Below are positions 11,692 through 22,479 of a stretch of 64,000 bases of DNA, piece by piece. The notes beneath the pieces are model-generated. The model worked only from the letters and a program-made list of their open reading frames with translations. It ran no database searches and was not told the DNA's origin. How positions within the stretch are numbered: position 1 is the stretch's first letter; every line of letters begins with the position of its first letter. Position numbers and translations under genes: made by a program. The stretch is from Dendrolimus kikuchii (lineage: Eukaryota; Arthropoda; Insecta; Lepidoptera; Lasiocampidae). The stretch is taken from assembly GCA_019925095.2 (NCBI GenBank), contig CM034407.1, positions 17,056,710 through 17,120,709 on the forward strand. Direction: 5' to 3'.

Positions 11692-12388
11692 TTTATTGTT
11701 CACCAACATAAAATGCACTACAAGACAATAGTTACATGGTAAAACAAAAGCCTGCGGCCTTATCGCTAAAAGCGATCTCTTTCAGGCAACCTGACTCAAA
11801 CGAAATTGTAAATTTATGTGAAATTATGATTTAATTTTACTAGGCCTACTCAACCCTTGGCAGGGATTAATAGATTTTTAGAACAGACGGTGGTGCTGTA
11901 TATAAATAATGATTATAAGTATACACAGTACATATAAGTACGAAAGTATATATACACAAGTATATATACATATGACAATATACACAAATATATAGATATA
12001 ACAGATTAGGAATTACTATACGCAATAGAGAAGTAATGCTTCTGAACCTGACTTTTGAAGCATTTTAAGAAGTTTACCTGTCTTATAGCAACCTTAATAG
12101 GCAGCTTATTCCGGAGACGCACAACCTGGACAGTAAAAGAGTGACTATAAAAACAAGACGTCTGTAGAGGTGTGTTTATTCTGTATCCAGTCGATGGGAG
12201 GAAATCATGGGAGCTAGACACGTACAGAAATTCGAAGCGTTCCTTGAGGTAACGAGGAGTAGTTGGTAAAAACAATATACTATAAAGAAGAGTGGGAATT
12301 TGAGTATTCCGACGAAAATTGATAGGTAAACACTTGAGTTCAGTAAAGTAATTGTACAGAAACGAACAACTTTTTTCTGTCAATTTAC
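11692..12388 (-). mobile_element. LINE 3' end with C-terminal ORF remnant
   Basis: The minus strand encodes the C-terminus of a non-LTR retrotransposon polyprotein from about 12388 to 12006: LPINFRRNTQIPTLLYSILF, then PRYLKERFEFLYVSSSHDFL, then VVRLRNKLPIKVAIRQVNFL and a KHYFSIAYSNS end before the stop. This is the region downstream of reverse transcriptase. A 3' UTR follows, with the cgcttttagcgataaggcc motif shared with 4.7 and 47.9 kb, ending ggtgaacaataaagtgt. The 5' part is missing; the left edge touches the Tigger-like MITE. Jockey/CR1-like is a guess at clade. It is not a host gene. Confidence 0.82.
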
Positions 12389-12389
12389 A

Positions 12390-12852
12390 ATGTACAGTGA
12401 AAACTCCATGTAACGTCACTCGATTTAACGAGAAATTCCCTTAATCGTCGAAATCACTTTGCTTTGTTTGGTTAAGCTTGTCTTCTATACAATGATACAA
12501 TCTATATAGCATTACACCCACTCTCAATAACAACAACAATTAAGTAATAAAAAGTACCTTTTAAGTTGTCAAAATAAGTAAAAGCTGCGCAGCTGTGTAC
12601 GTTCTTTTATTGCTTTATTATCCTAGCCCGTAATAAACTCGACTGTCAGCATCATGCATACCGAAATTTAAATTACCACAAAGATGGCTCAATATCGCAA
12701 CATATGAATAAAATAAGTAAAAAATACAACAAAATTACTGGTGTAGTAAAAGACATCAGACAAAAATAACAGACTTCTCTCCATTTAACGAGAGCTCTCT
12801 ATAACGCCATAAAAATAACAGTCTCTTCAGTGTCGTTATATAGAGTTTACGC
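12390..12852 (-). mobile_element. Tigger/pogo-like MITE, copy 2
   Basis: Inverted partner of the element at 9355-9808. Termini: cagtgaaaactccatgtaacg at the left and cgttatatagagttta at the right (imperfect inverted repeats). The two copies are 2.6 kb apart in opposite orientation. Confidence 0.76.
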
Positions 12853-12968
12853 CGTATTTTAAAATATGGATTTATTCGTTTCACCACAAACGTTTTTTGA
12901 AAGTTAAATAAACTCTCTTCTAAAATTCCAATTTTCAAAATAACACAATTGAAGCAAAGGTAAAAATA

Positions 12969-13079
12969 TACATACATACATACATTACTTCACGCCATTT
13001 CCCTTGCGGGGTAGGCACGAACAGCAGAGCGCCATTCAGGCTTATTCTTACACACCTCACTTACTTCTTTGACATTCAT
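12969..13079 (-). mobile_element. Family B copy E
   Basis: Minus-strand fragment with the (TATG)n tail at its left; strongly 5'-truncated. No clean target duplication was found. Confidence 0.8.
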
Positions 13080-13089
13080 TTACAATATT

Positions 13090-13250
13090 TACTACATACA
13101 GTTATTTACTATGGTCTGGGTGTCTGGGATCGGCCCCAGAGTAGTCCGTTGTGTATTACCCATAACTCAAGCGTAACTTGCTTAATTTGGGGATATAGAA
13201 TATGTGTGTTTGTCTGCCGATTATTAAAAATAAAAATATTATTCATCTCT
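13090..13250 (+). repeat. tRNA-derived SINE, 3' part
   Basis: gttatttactatggtctggg through tttgtctgccgattatt matches the 3' body of the fuller SINE at 43.13-43.36 kb. The tRNA-like head is missing. Confidence 0.75.
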
Positions 13251-13667
13251 TGTCATGGTAAAAAATATAGATGTTAGAATATACACTTACTAGGTTTTGA
13301 ATTAGGACAGCCCAAATGTACGTACTAGTTCGAGCAGTTTGTGCAAATATTTGTACATTTTTACGTGTCTAATAGGGCTGGCATGTGGTCGAGCGGTGAA
13401 TGTGCGACAGATTAACGATTTACTATTAATTTTATCGAGATAAATTTAATTATATTCTTCAGACAGTCTTTAATCGCAGAAGTTTGTGAATTCAATGAGT
13501 TCGTAAAAGTGTTTTGAAAGAAAGAAAAGTTTATTTGTCAAAGGCGACACACGCACACCTGCAATCTATACATTCATATAATAATCGAATGGTCGAATTT
13601 CTGTACAATGAAAAAAATATATAAAAACCGAGTCAGGGGGATGTAAGACGTAAAATAGAACGAATTT

Positions 13668-13862
13668 AGATTTTTTTTCAAATTGCTTGTTTCTCTGTTT
13701 GTCTGTCTGTTTGTACAGGCTAATCTCCGAAACGACTGAACTGATTTAAATGAAATTTTGTATGGTGGTAGATTATATCCCTGGTCTACATATAGGATAC
13801 TTTTGATCCCGAAAAATAAAATAACCGCACAACGCGGACGAAATCCCGGGCATCAGCTAGTA
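13668..13862 (+). mobile_element. Helitron-like fragment
   Basis: Contains the tctccgaaacgactgaactga and gaaattttgtatggt motifs typical of lepidopteran non-autonomous Helitrons and ends cccgggcatcagctag before ta (CTAG terminus). Confidence 0.65.
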
Positions 13863-14290
13863 TTTAATAAACTACCAAAACCGTTAAAAACAATACCATT
13901 AGATATATTTAAAACAAAACTAAAGAAATCGGGCATGTGGAAAGAATGACTAAACAGATATACAATGCAAAAGTGGATGGATGTAGAAGTCGTGGAAGGC
14001 CACGACACACCTTACATGATCAAATTGATCGTGTAATAGAAGAAGGTGATGTCAGGAGCCTTAAGAACAGACGAGCGTGCATGGCAAGAGTTATGAACGT
14101 CAAAGAAGCAAGTGAGGTGTGTAAGAATAAGCCTGAATGGCGCCCTGTTGTTCGTGTCTACCCCGCAAGGGAACTGGCGTGAAGTTATATATGTATGTAT
14201 GTATTTACTAAAGAAATTATTAATAGACAAATCATATTATTCCACAAGCGAATTCCTTAATGACAAATTTGAAACGTAATATCAATACAT
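13863..14290 (+). mobile_element. LINE C-terminal fragment interrupted by family B
   Basis: Reads VFNKLPKPLKTIPLDIFKTK before the family B insertion and, directly after it, LLKKLLIDKSYYSTSEFLND. Removing one copy of the 11-bp duplication joins the two parts in frame. The same C-terminal pattern (KxKLxx...K.YYS...) occurs in the interrupted LINE at 16.7-17.6 kb. Non-LTR clade not resolved. Confidence 0.72.
13930..14206 (+). mobile_element. Family B copy F, inside a LINE ORF
   Basis: 277-bp insertion from gggcatgtggaaagaatg to the (TATG)n tail, with an 11-bp duplication actaaagaaat at 13919-13929 and 14207-14217. It encodes the clean C-terminal reading TKQIYNAKVDGCRSRGRPRH to AYPARELA, stop. 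Confidence 0.9.
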
Positions 14291-14391
14291 AATTAATAAT
14301 AATATTTAAATTAGACATTAAATAATTGACATACACAAATTGGAATAATAATTTAATTAAAAACAGATATCTATGTAATTAATAAATAAAG

Positions 14392-14537
14392 TCACGAGCC
14401 TTAAGAACAGACGAGCGTGCATTACAAGATTTATGAATGTCAAAGAAGCAAGTGAGGTGTGTAAGTATAAGCCTGAATGGCGCTCTGTTGTCCGTGCCTA
14501 CCCCGCAAGGGAACTGGCGTGAAGTTATATGTGTATG
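14392..14537 (+). mobile_element. Family B copy G
   Basis: 146-bp insertion with a perfect 12-bp duplication taataaataaag at 14380-14391 and 14538-14549. Confidence 0.9.
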
Positions 14538-14735
14538 TAATAAATAAAGGTAATAAATATTATCCAAGTTACATAAAAGATACTTAATAAAATAAATAGG
14601 AACTAACTATTTAAATAATGTCTATTAAGATCCTGCTTACTTGCATACCAGTGAAACTGTTAAAATGTACTGAACCATGTATTTCAAGGAATAACACCTG
14701 TATACAACTACATTTATGCAAGAATAAATATTTCA

Positions 14736-15042
14736 TTTTTTTTATTGCAGGAGATCAGCAGACAGGCAGACGGCCCACTTGATGGAAAGCGGTTACCATC
14801 GCCTATGGACTTGCAACAGCAAAGTTGCTACAAATGCGCTGCTGCTCTCTTAAGGGAAACTGGAACCTGGCCACTGCCGGAACACAACTCAAGGTTGTTA
14901 TGGCGACATACTTTAGACCAGGGGTGGTAGCCATCCAGTCGGGCAAATGCCCTACCACCTGGCTGTGGGTTGTTAAGTCGCCTCTTACGACAGGCCGCCC
15001 GGCCGCAGGAAATTGTATTCTTTCTCCGTTCCTGTACGGATA
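14736..15042 (-). repeat. Family A copy 3
   Basis: Full-length minus-strand copy; the poly-T at the left is its A tail and cctgtacggata is its 5' end. It is separated by only 85 bp from copy 4 in the opposite orientation (5' ends facing each other). Confidence 0.85.
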
Positions 15043-15127
15043 GAATGCATTCACAAATATATAAATATGTAGCATCATCACATATGTAGAGTTGCATGCC
15101 GCAATTGGACAAATGAGGTTGGCAATC

Positions 15128-15450
15128 ATCCGTGCAGGAACGGAGAAAGAATACAATTTCCTGCGGCCGGGCGGCCTGTCGTAAGAGGCGACTTAACAAC
15201 CCACAGCCAGGTGGTAGGGCACTTGCCCGACTGGATGGCTACCACCCCTGGTCTAAAGTATGTCGCCATAACAACCTTCGAGTTGTGTTCCGGCATTAGT
15301 GACCAGGTTCCAGTTTTCCTTAAGAGAGCAGCAGCGCATTTGTAGCACCTTTGGTGTTGCAAATGTCCATAGGCGATGGTAACCGCTTTCCACCAAGTGG
15401 GCCATTTGCCTGTCTGCTGATCTCCTGCAATAAAAAAAAAAAAAAAAAAA
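15128..15450 (+). repeat. Family A copy 4
   Basis: Full-length copy with the longest A run in the family here (19 A). A small hairpin sequence follows immediately. Confidence 0.86.
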
Positions 15451-15510
15451 TGGCACTCGGCACATTGCTGTGCCGAAAGTTGTTTCGACACAGCATTGAT
15501 TTTCAGTGCC
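15450..15510. repeat. Hairpin sequence after an A tail
   Basis: tggcactcggcacattgctg and its imperfect complement cagcattgattttcagtgcc form a ~25-bp stem with a loop of about 9 nt. A related hairpin lies at 62234-62306, also just after a family A copy. Confidence 0.55.
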
Positions 15511-15602
15511 CACCTCTGTCTTAGTATACACTTATATACATTTCTTTAAGACCCGTACAAGAAAATGATTAGTCTGTTATTTATTAATATTAGGCATACA
15601 TA

Positions 15603-16150
15603 TATAATATTTTCTTCAGTTTTCGTGACTAGTATACATAATATAACTACGTTTTAACGGTTTTGAGCGCGGTAATTTATTTGATTTTTATTATTGCGAC
15701 GTTTTGGCCACTTTTCAATAGCCGTAATCACGGAAGACAAAGATGTCAAGTGTCAATGAGTATTATTAAATTTTTATTTAGCCTATGATGAAAGAATGAC
15801 TAAACAAATATACAATGCAAAAGTGGATGGATGCAGAAGTCGTGGAAGGCCACGACACACCTTCCATGATCACATTGATCGTGTACTAGCAGAAGGTGAT
15901 GTCAGGAGCCTTAAGAACAGACAAGCGTGCATGACAAGAGTTATGAATGTCAAAGAAGCAAGTGAGGTGTGTAAGAATAAGCCTGAATGGCGCTCTGTCG
16001 TTCGTGCCTACCCCGCAAGGGAACTGGCGTGAAGTTATGTATGTATGTTTATTTGGCCTATTGCCAACTTGTTCATTTTAATTATTTAGTTTTAATTTTG
16101 TTTATGGTTATTATTTATTCTATGGGGGCCTAATCTAATTTACCACCGCT
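15603..16150 (+). mobile_element. Foldback MITE (FB1 family), interrupted by family B
   Basis: Begins ttttcgtgactagtatacataat and includes cgttttaacggttttgagcgcggtaatttatttg and a cggccacttttcaatagcc-type stem. Copies lie at 25580-26031, 39151-39905 and 60118-60489. The right half resumes after family B at tgccaacttgttcatttt. Confidence 0.72.
15787..16047 (+). mobile_element. Family B copy H, inside foldback FB1
   Basis: 261-bp insertion flanked by a 14-bp duplication, tttatttagcctat at 15773-15786 and tttatttggcctat at 16048-16061 (one mismatch). The uninterrupted FB1 copy at 60.3 kb shows the empty site on its minus strand. Confidence 0.9.
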
Positions 16151-16159
16151 TCGCAACAT

Positions 16160-16690
16160 GTTGTGGCCATGTTGGATTTTTTTGTGAGCCAGTATAATTA
16201 AACTAACTTAGGTATTTTTAACACCTTATACAGCGCCGAAACGGCATAGATTTCGTACTAGCGTAGCAAGTTACAACGTCATAACTTAAATTAGTCAAAT
16301 AGCTTAATATTAATTATTGTTTTAAATATTATTAAATTATTTTTTTCATGATATTTTAAAAGTAAGACAATTATATTTTAGCGTCGACTGTTTTTTTATG
16401 AAAATCGTTTTATAATTTATTCTAATACTACACTACGCCACTAGTTAAGTCCTGGAAAGTAGCTCCATTTCATTAACATACAAACTTAATTGGATGGTTT
16501 TAAATATATAAACGTTCAGTGAAAAATCATCTAACTCCGGATTATAGAACTTTATTTCTCGGAAAAGTATTAATTTAAACTATAAAAGCATTAAAAATAA
16601 ATATATATAAATATAAATATATAAGTTATTAAAAATAAATTATAACGAGATAAAATAAAAATAGTAAAATTGCAGGTAGTTTTGATTTTT
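16160..16690. other. Unassigned AT-rich sequence
   Basis: Strongly AT-rich; no gene or repeat recognised. Confidence 0.35.
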
Positions 16691-17582
16691 TATTTTGTAC
16701 ATGCAAGTAACAAGTTCCTTCGAACCAAATGAAACAACGATCTGGGTTTCATGGAAGTGTCATGTTATTAAAAAATATATTATGTTAATTAAAAACAACC
16801 CAGCATTATTTGAAAATTATAGAAGTGCCCGACATATTAATAAGAATAAAATTTGTATGCCTGCGCATACCACTGCATTATATGATAAAAGCGTGTTTGG
16901 GATGACACCAAGAATATATAATAAGTTACTATATAATATAATGCAAGAAAATAATATTACATACAATATACTTGCGGGGTAGGCACGAACAACAGAGCGC
17001 CATTTAGGCTTATTCTTACACACCTCACTTGCTTCTTTGACATTCATAACTCTTGTCATGCACGCTCGTCTGTTCTTAAGGCTCCTGACATCACCTTCTG
17101 CTAGTACACGATCAATTTGATCATGGAAGGTGTGTCGTGGCCTTCCACGACTTCTGCATCCATCCACTTTTGCATTGTATATCTGTTTAGTCATTCTTTT
17201 ATCATGCATTCTTTTCACATGCCCGAACTACCGGAGCATTCCTTTCCTTACCTTCACCCCGACACTCTCTTTCATACTTCGGTATTACGAAGAAAATAAT
17301 ATTAATATGTTTAAACAAAAATTATTCGAGTGATTGACAAAAAATCCTATTATAGCGTCCAGGACTATTTAAATGAGAGGTAATTAAGAAGATATTGTGT
17401 TGTGTTGTTTAAATAAAATAAAAGATTTATAAGGTACCAAATTAAATATTATACAGAGATAGGTTAAGTAATTTTATATTATGATGCTATGAAAGGCCAG
17501 CTAAGTAATAAGTTCTCAGTTATATTGAATAAGACCTATGTATACACTTAGTTCGCAATAAAATGATTTGATTTGATTTGTC
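16691..17582 (+). mobile_element. LINE C-terminus and 3' UTR, interrupted by family B
   Basis: The ORF from 16695 reads LLYNIMQENNI at its right end and HTTALYDKSVFGMTPRIYNK before that, a typical post-RT C-terminus of a non-LTR element. It is broken at 16960 by a family B insertion and resumes at 17290 as NINMFKQKLFE, then a stop and decayed sequence. A 3' UTR follows to an (ATTTG)n tail at about 17562-17580. It is an old copy with stops; clade unresolved. Confidence 0.75.
16960..17289 (-). mobile_element. Family B copy I, inside a LINE ORF
   Basis: 330-bp minus-strand insertion with a perfect 15-bp duplication aagaaaataatatta at 16945-16959 and 17290-17304. Its 3' end is unusual: the usual taacttcacgccagttccc part between tail and body is missing, leaving catacaatata as the tail. 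The ORF reads RMHDKRMTKQIYNAKVDG onward. Confidence 0.92.
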
Positions 17583-17584
17583 AT

Positions 17585-17985
17585 TGTGTATTTTGTAAGT
17601 TTTATTTATTTATTTTCTAATGTTATTATTTTTATATAATTAATGTTTTATGTATTAATATATATAAAATTATTTTTTAGATAACATTTAGACATAACTG
17701 ATGGTGATCTCGCTTAAAATCCGATGCGTGGATTACGATGAGTTAGAGATTATACACACAGACAGATGCGGCAAGCGAGTTTGTTTTATATTATGTAAAG
17801 GAGAGTGTCATCTACCCATTTGATAAATTGTCAAGGTCATATAGAAGGTACAAACAAATTTCCATTCACATTTATATATACCTAAGTAACTCCAAACAAT
17901 GTATTTAATTAGACTCTTAGTTGAATCCCATGTAAAGAGCCAAGATGCAAAGAGAATATTAATAAAGACGCCTACTACCAACGTT
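17585..17985. other. Unassigned AT-rich sequence
   Basis: Nothing recognised. Confidence 0.35.
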
Positions 17986-17987
17986 TA

Positions 17988-18163
17988 AGGCTGCCTGTCC
18001 ATTGAAGCGGAGCGAAACTGCGGAGCGGAGAAACGCAAAAATATTAACCAATAGGATTGCATAAAAATTCCGTCAATGGAGAGGCATCCAATGTTGTTGG
18101 TTAATATTTCACCGTTTCTCCGCTTCGCAGCAGTATCGCTCCGCTTTAATGGACAGGCAGCCT
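17988..18163. mobile_element. Foldback MITE with TA target duplication
   Basis: 176-bp palindromic element. The termini aggctgcctgtccatt and aatggacaggcagcct are perfect inverted repeats, and the arms continue with GC-rich gcggagcg-type sequence and aatattaacc. It is flanked by TA on both sides (17986-17987, 18164-18165), consistent with a Tc1/mariner-type target. Confidence 0.88.
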
Positions 18164-18195
18164 TAGAGGACAGTTTTGTTATTAATATACTAGAG

Positions 18196-18234
18196 TTTTT
18201 TTTAACTTTTTATTACAGGAGGTCAGTAGACAAC
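18196..18234 (-). repeat. Family A 3'-end fragment
   Basis: Poly-T then attacaggaggtcagtagac, the 3' terminus of family A on the minus strand, directly left of a full plus-strand copy. Confidence 0.65.
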
Positions 18235-18240
18235 AGTTTT

Positions 18241-18556
18241 TATCCGTGCAGGAACGGAGAAAGAATACAATTTCCTGCGGCCGGGCGGCCTGTCGTAAGA
18301 GGAGATTTAACAACCCACAGTCAGGTGGTAGGGCATTTGCCCGACTGGATGGCTACCACCCCTGTTCTAAAGTATGTCGCCATAACAACCTTGAGTTGTG
18401 TTCCGGCATTAGTGGCCAGGTTCCAGTTTTCCTTAAGAGAGCAGCAGCGCATTTGTAGCAATTTTGGTGTTGCAAATGTCCATAGGCGATGGTAACCGCT
18501 TTCCATCAAGTGGGCCGTCTGCCTGTCTGCTGATCTCCTGCAATAAAATAAAGAAA
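18241..18556 (+). repeat. Family A copy 5
   Basis: Full-length copy starting tatccgtgcagg and ending caataaaataaagaaaaa. It is followed tail-to-tail by copy 6. Confidence 0.85.
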
Positions 18557-18558
18557 AA

Positions 18559-18836
18559 GACAAGCAGACGGCCCAGTTGATGGAAAGCGGTTACCATCGC
18601 CTATGGACATTTGCAACACCAAAGGTGCTGCAAATGCGCTGCTGCTCTCTAAAGGGAGACTGGAAGCTGGTCATTAATGCAACTCAGGGTTGTTATGGTA
18701 GCATACTCTAGACTCTATGGGGTGGTAGCTATCCAGTCGGGCAAATGCCCTACCACCTGGCTGTGGGTTTTTTTATCGCTTCTTACGACAGGCCGCCCGT
18801 CCGCAGGAAATATTATTTCTCCCTTCCTGCACGGAT
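18559..18836 (-). repeat. Family A copy 6, diverged
   Basis: Minus-strand copy from caagcagacggcccag to cctgcacggat with internal deletions; tail-to-tail with copy 5. Confidence 0.82.
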
Positions 18837-18910
18837 GACGATTTCATAGGGACAGAATCCTTTTTTGCCAAAATGGCTACGGAACTCAATAATGCGTTTA
18901 TTTTCACCTA

Positions 18911-18989
18911 CATGTCCATAAGCGATGGTAACCGCTTTCCATCAGGTGGGCCGTCTGCCTGTCTGCTAAACTCATACGATCAAAAAAAT
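18911..18989 (+). repeat. Family A 3'-end fragment
   Basis: catgtccataagcgatggta through cgtctgcctgtctgctaaac; only the last ~75 bp of the family. Confidence 0.75.
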
Positions 18990-19044
18990 ACTCTAGTGTA
19001 ATAATAATAATGAGAAATTAATTTGTACAATGATTTTAAAAAAT

Positions 19045-19815
19045 TATAAAAGCATCAGGAGGGCTATAATTCGGAACAAAAAATTCCGAAAATGCAAATT
19101 TAAATTTTTATCTGTCTGTTAGAGTATGACGTAAAAACTTCTCAACAGATTCAAATGAAACTAGACACAGAACTAGCTAATTAGAATAGGTTTATCCCCA
19201 TAAATGACGTCATTACCGTGAGATAAATGAATATATCCAATCATAAAGACGGAGTGGAATCATTATATTAATACGTGAAGCAAAAACTTTGTATCCCTTT
19301 TTACGAAAATTGCACGGACGGAGGAGAATGAAATTTCGCACACTTATAGTTTATATAGAGGAGTGCGGAATGCTAATCTTTTTTTTAAATTATGCATAAA
19401 AAATACATTAAATCAATTTAAAAAAAAACATTACACACACTACCATGTATTTGACACACACACGCATATATACTCTTTTGTTTATTGTTAAAGTCACATT
19501 AACAGTGCAGCCTTGGCGAAATCTGTGATTATAGAAGTCTTTGATAACAGAACTTTAAATAAGGTTCAAACTTATAATTTAAATTAATAATTATGGTCGA
19601 ATTTCGACCACTGGGCGACTACTAGTATTATATAAAAGAATGAGTTAATGATTGGATATATTCGTCTATCTCACGGAAATGACGTCGTTTATGGGGATAT
19701 AAACTATCCTAATTAACTGTGTCGAGTTTCATTTGACTCGAGTCAGTAGTTTTCACGTCTATTAAAATCTATATTTGCATTTTCGGAATCTTCTGTCTCC
19801 TGATAGTTCTTTTCT
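19045..19815. mobile_element. Long-terminal-inverted-repeat element with a nested Helitron-like repeat
   Basis: The arms 19045-19235 and 19640-19815 are imperfect reverse complements (attccgaaaatgcaaat, cataaatgacgtcatt, atatatccaatcat on the left, complements on the right). The centre is occupied by a Helitron-like H1 copy. No transposase is encoded. Confidence 0.72.
19262..19625 (+). mobile_element. Helitron-like H1 copy 2
   Basis: tattaatacgtgaagcaaaa to gactactagtat; sits at the centre of a long-inverted-repeat element. Confidence 0.7.
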
Positions 19816-19819
19816 TTTT

Positions 19820-21295
19820 TTTTCAATCGTTGTACAAATTGCAACTTTTCTACAGATTTATTACAACAGTACCTATATAGTTTTCTATGTAGATAGATAT
19901 GCCACTACAAAGACTACAAATAGGTGTAGTGAAATTAAAAAATATAAACAATGAAGTCGACCCATGTGTAAATAACACTAGGAAAAGTTTAAAAAATATG
20001 AGCAAATATAAACTCAAAAACATATTCAACGAGTATTAGTTTGTATAAAATCAGAAAAATATATTTTGAGATATATACCTAGATTATTTCCAATCAAATG
20101 CTTTTTTAAGGTTACGTAGCAAAATAATGAAAACAGTGGATTGATTAACACGCACTTGTCCGATTTATTGTTAAGCTAAGTCTACATTAATATTTATATG
20201 TTTGATTATTTATAAATTAAAAGAAATAGTAAAAGGATAACGCAATAATTAATAATAAGTGCAAGTAGTACAAAAAAAAGTGTCATCAGACAATCAATAC
20301 CTATATAACTATTTTAGTAAATTAACAAACACACGCCTTTACATTTATTTCCGAGCTAACAGAAATATCTAGGGCCGACAGTAGCACTCAGACCAAAATA
20401 AGAAAAGTCGTTTCAGATGTTACTAAATCACGGGACTCGAACCCGGCACATTCGAATTTTAGTGGATTAAATTAGGCAACACTCAGATCACGGAGCTCGT
20501 TGTATTTTATCACGACATCATGTGTTATTAGTAAAAAAGGACTTGATGTTCTTAGCTCAATTTTTTTTTATTTCCCCCCACTCCGCTCCGAAATATAAAA
20601 TATTAATTACAAAGATTAACTCACCATTTAAGGAACCGTAGATTCCTGATCAACTTGTCTCCATAAAACTAAAACACATAGCATCATAAATGTTATTCAC
20701 TCACATCATCACATCACATTTTTCTCTAATTCTAGAAAAAAATTCAAATTAAGAATTCCAGAAGACCGCTAATTGTTTCAAATTAAAATATCTGTAAGTG
20801 GTCGATTTTTAAATTCCGAATTCCATAAGACCGCCGATTTTAAATTTGGAATTCGGGTTCGACGCGTTCGTAGGGTTGTACGTCGGGACGCTCGGACGTC
20901 ACGAACACCAGAGAGCTTGTGAGAGCGAGCTTGCGTATAGTTTCCCTCCCCCCGCGACATGGTGCCATTTATGCCAGTTTCCAGTTTTCCAGCCAGCCAC
21001 CATGAAAGTATTTATTTCGTTACCGTATTGCGCAATGCATGTTCTTACGGCTTACATGCAGTTTCATAAAGAGGTTCGTGGTATGAGAAATTCTAATTAA
21101 GAACGCTGCTTTCAGTATTTGAATATAAATACTTACCATATTTCGAACTAGCTAAAATACAGTTAGGTATATTTAAACGAGTAGTATAATTATTCATTTC
21201 TAAATTAATAATTAATTATACTCTACGTCACAATAGAAAAAGAATATTAAAGAATGACAATCGCCTAGAAAAACATAGTTTTAGATACTAGACCT
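19820..21295. other. Mostly unassigned; tRNA-like B-box remnant near 20440-20460
   Basis: On the minus strand at about 20430-20450 there is gggttcgagtcccgtg, matching a pol III B box, but no complete tRNA fold; probably a SINE remnant. Between 20740 and 20870 the phrase gaattcca(t/g)aagaccgc occurs twice. No gene recognised. Confidence 0.35.
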
Positions 21296-21320
21296 TTTGA
21301 AGTGAAACTTCTGTATAGAC

Positions 21321-21336
21321 GGGGGGGGGGGGGGGG
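21321..21336 (+). repeat. G16 homopolymer
   Basis: Sixteen consecutive G, unusual in this AT-rich DNA. Confidence 0.95.
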
Positions 21337-21511
21337 ATTAGGATTTTTTCTGTCACGAAAAAGCGTTACGGCCGTGGTGAAAGGCGGCATAATTTTAGAG
21401 GAGACGTTGTGAGAGGCGGCATAATGTTAGAGTAAACTATTGATGTTTTTGTTGGTTCCGGATTGAATTTTTTATTTTATTTGATAAAGTAAAATTAAAA
21501 TGTACCTAACC

Positions 21512-21756
21512 TTTTGCCAGGTGGTAGGGCATTTGCCCGACTGGATGGCTACCACCCCTGGTCTAAAGTATGTCGCCAGAACAACCTTGAGTTGTGTTCC
21601 GGCATTAGTGAGCAGTAGTCTCCCTTAAGAGAGCGGCAGCGCATTTGTAGCAACTTCGGTGTTGCAAATGTCCATCGGCGATGGTAATCGCTTTCCATCA
21701 AGTGGGCCGTCTGCCTGTCTGCTGATCTCCTGCAATAAAAAAATTAAAAAAGAAAA
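21512..21756 (+). repeat. Family A copy 8, 5'-truncated
   Basis: Begins inside the family at gccaggtggtagggcatt and ends in aataaaaaaattaaaaaag. The uninterrupted partner repeat at 28.7 kb shows the target before insertion (acctaacctaacc). Confidence 0.85.
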
Positions 21757-21929
21757 CCTAACCAAATTATAATTTGCAGTAAACCTGCGAAAAATCGAAA
21801 TGTGTGCTGGGACACAGTAGAAGTGAAACTTTAACGGATAAGTGGAAAAACGAATCGCAACGGACAAGTGGAAAAACAAATGGCAACGGATAAGTGGAAA
21901 AACGAATCGCAATTGTCCGTTTTTTTTAT

Positions 21930-22479
21930 TAGTGATCTGTTTACCACTGATATTTTTCGGGTTCTAGATCGTCTTGAATTTGTGCGCATGCTACTTCTTA
22001 TTCCGTCTATCTTATTGTGTATATAGTATGTGTTATTTAGTGTATTTAAGTATAATTTTATGATTAATGTATAGTACGAGTGTTATGTATGTAATTGAAT
22101 GTGTATGAATATACAGGCTGAATTTTTCAAGTGGGCCTTCAGATCCAAATCCTAAATAAGTCTTAAGGCCGATTTTGCCGAGATGAAATTAAAATTGAAA
22201 AAAAAAACATTTTCCCACAGTTTGCCGTTTAACATTCCTTGAGATAAATTGATCCTTACAAGCCAAACTATGATTTTTAATACAGATGTTTCTTTTTTTT
22301 AATGAGTCTATTCGATTCCTGGACAAGGGTAACTAATTTTTCAAAAGTCTGGTGATACTATTTTTACTTTCGTCACAATCTGCTTCGAGGCTCCTTTAAG
22401 TATTATTCGCCATTTCGTGTAGTTTACTTAAAACTTTCATATGCGTCCTTATCGTAGCATATTGTTTCGTCCTTAGGCC
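21930..22479. other. Unassigned AT-rich sequence
   Basis: Nothing recognised. Confidence 0.35.

Larger units (their letters stand above)
21296..21925 (-). repeat. Dispersed repeat R28, interrupted by a family A copy
   Basis: Reverse-complement partner of 28441-28930 (shared: cagaaaaaatcct-type end, gcggcataatgttagagta, ggttccggattgaat, aaatcgaaatgtgtgctggg). It carries a 16-G run near the left end. A family A copy splits it at 21512-21756. Confidence 0.72.

Noticed and set aside
12006..12419. 137-codon minus ORF as a host gene
   Set aside because: It is the C-terminus of a LINE, with related fragments at 6.6 and 47.5 kb; its first codons run into a MITE.
16695..16982. 95-codon ORF as a host gene
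   Set aside because: LINE C-terminus; its last codons come from an inserted family B copy.
20425..20505. tRNA on the minus strand (gggttcgagtcccgtg)
   Set aside because: Only the T-arm/B-box part looks tRNA-like; no full fold.
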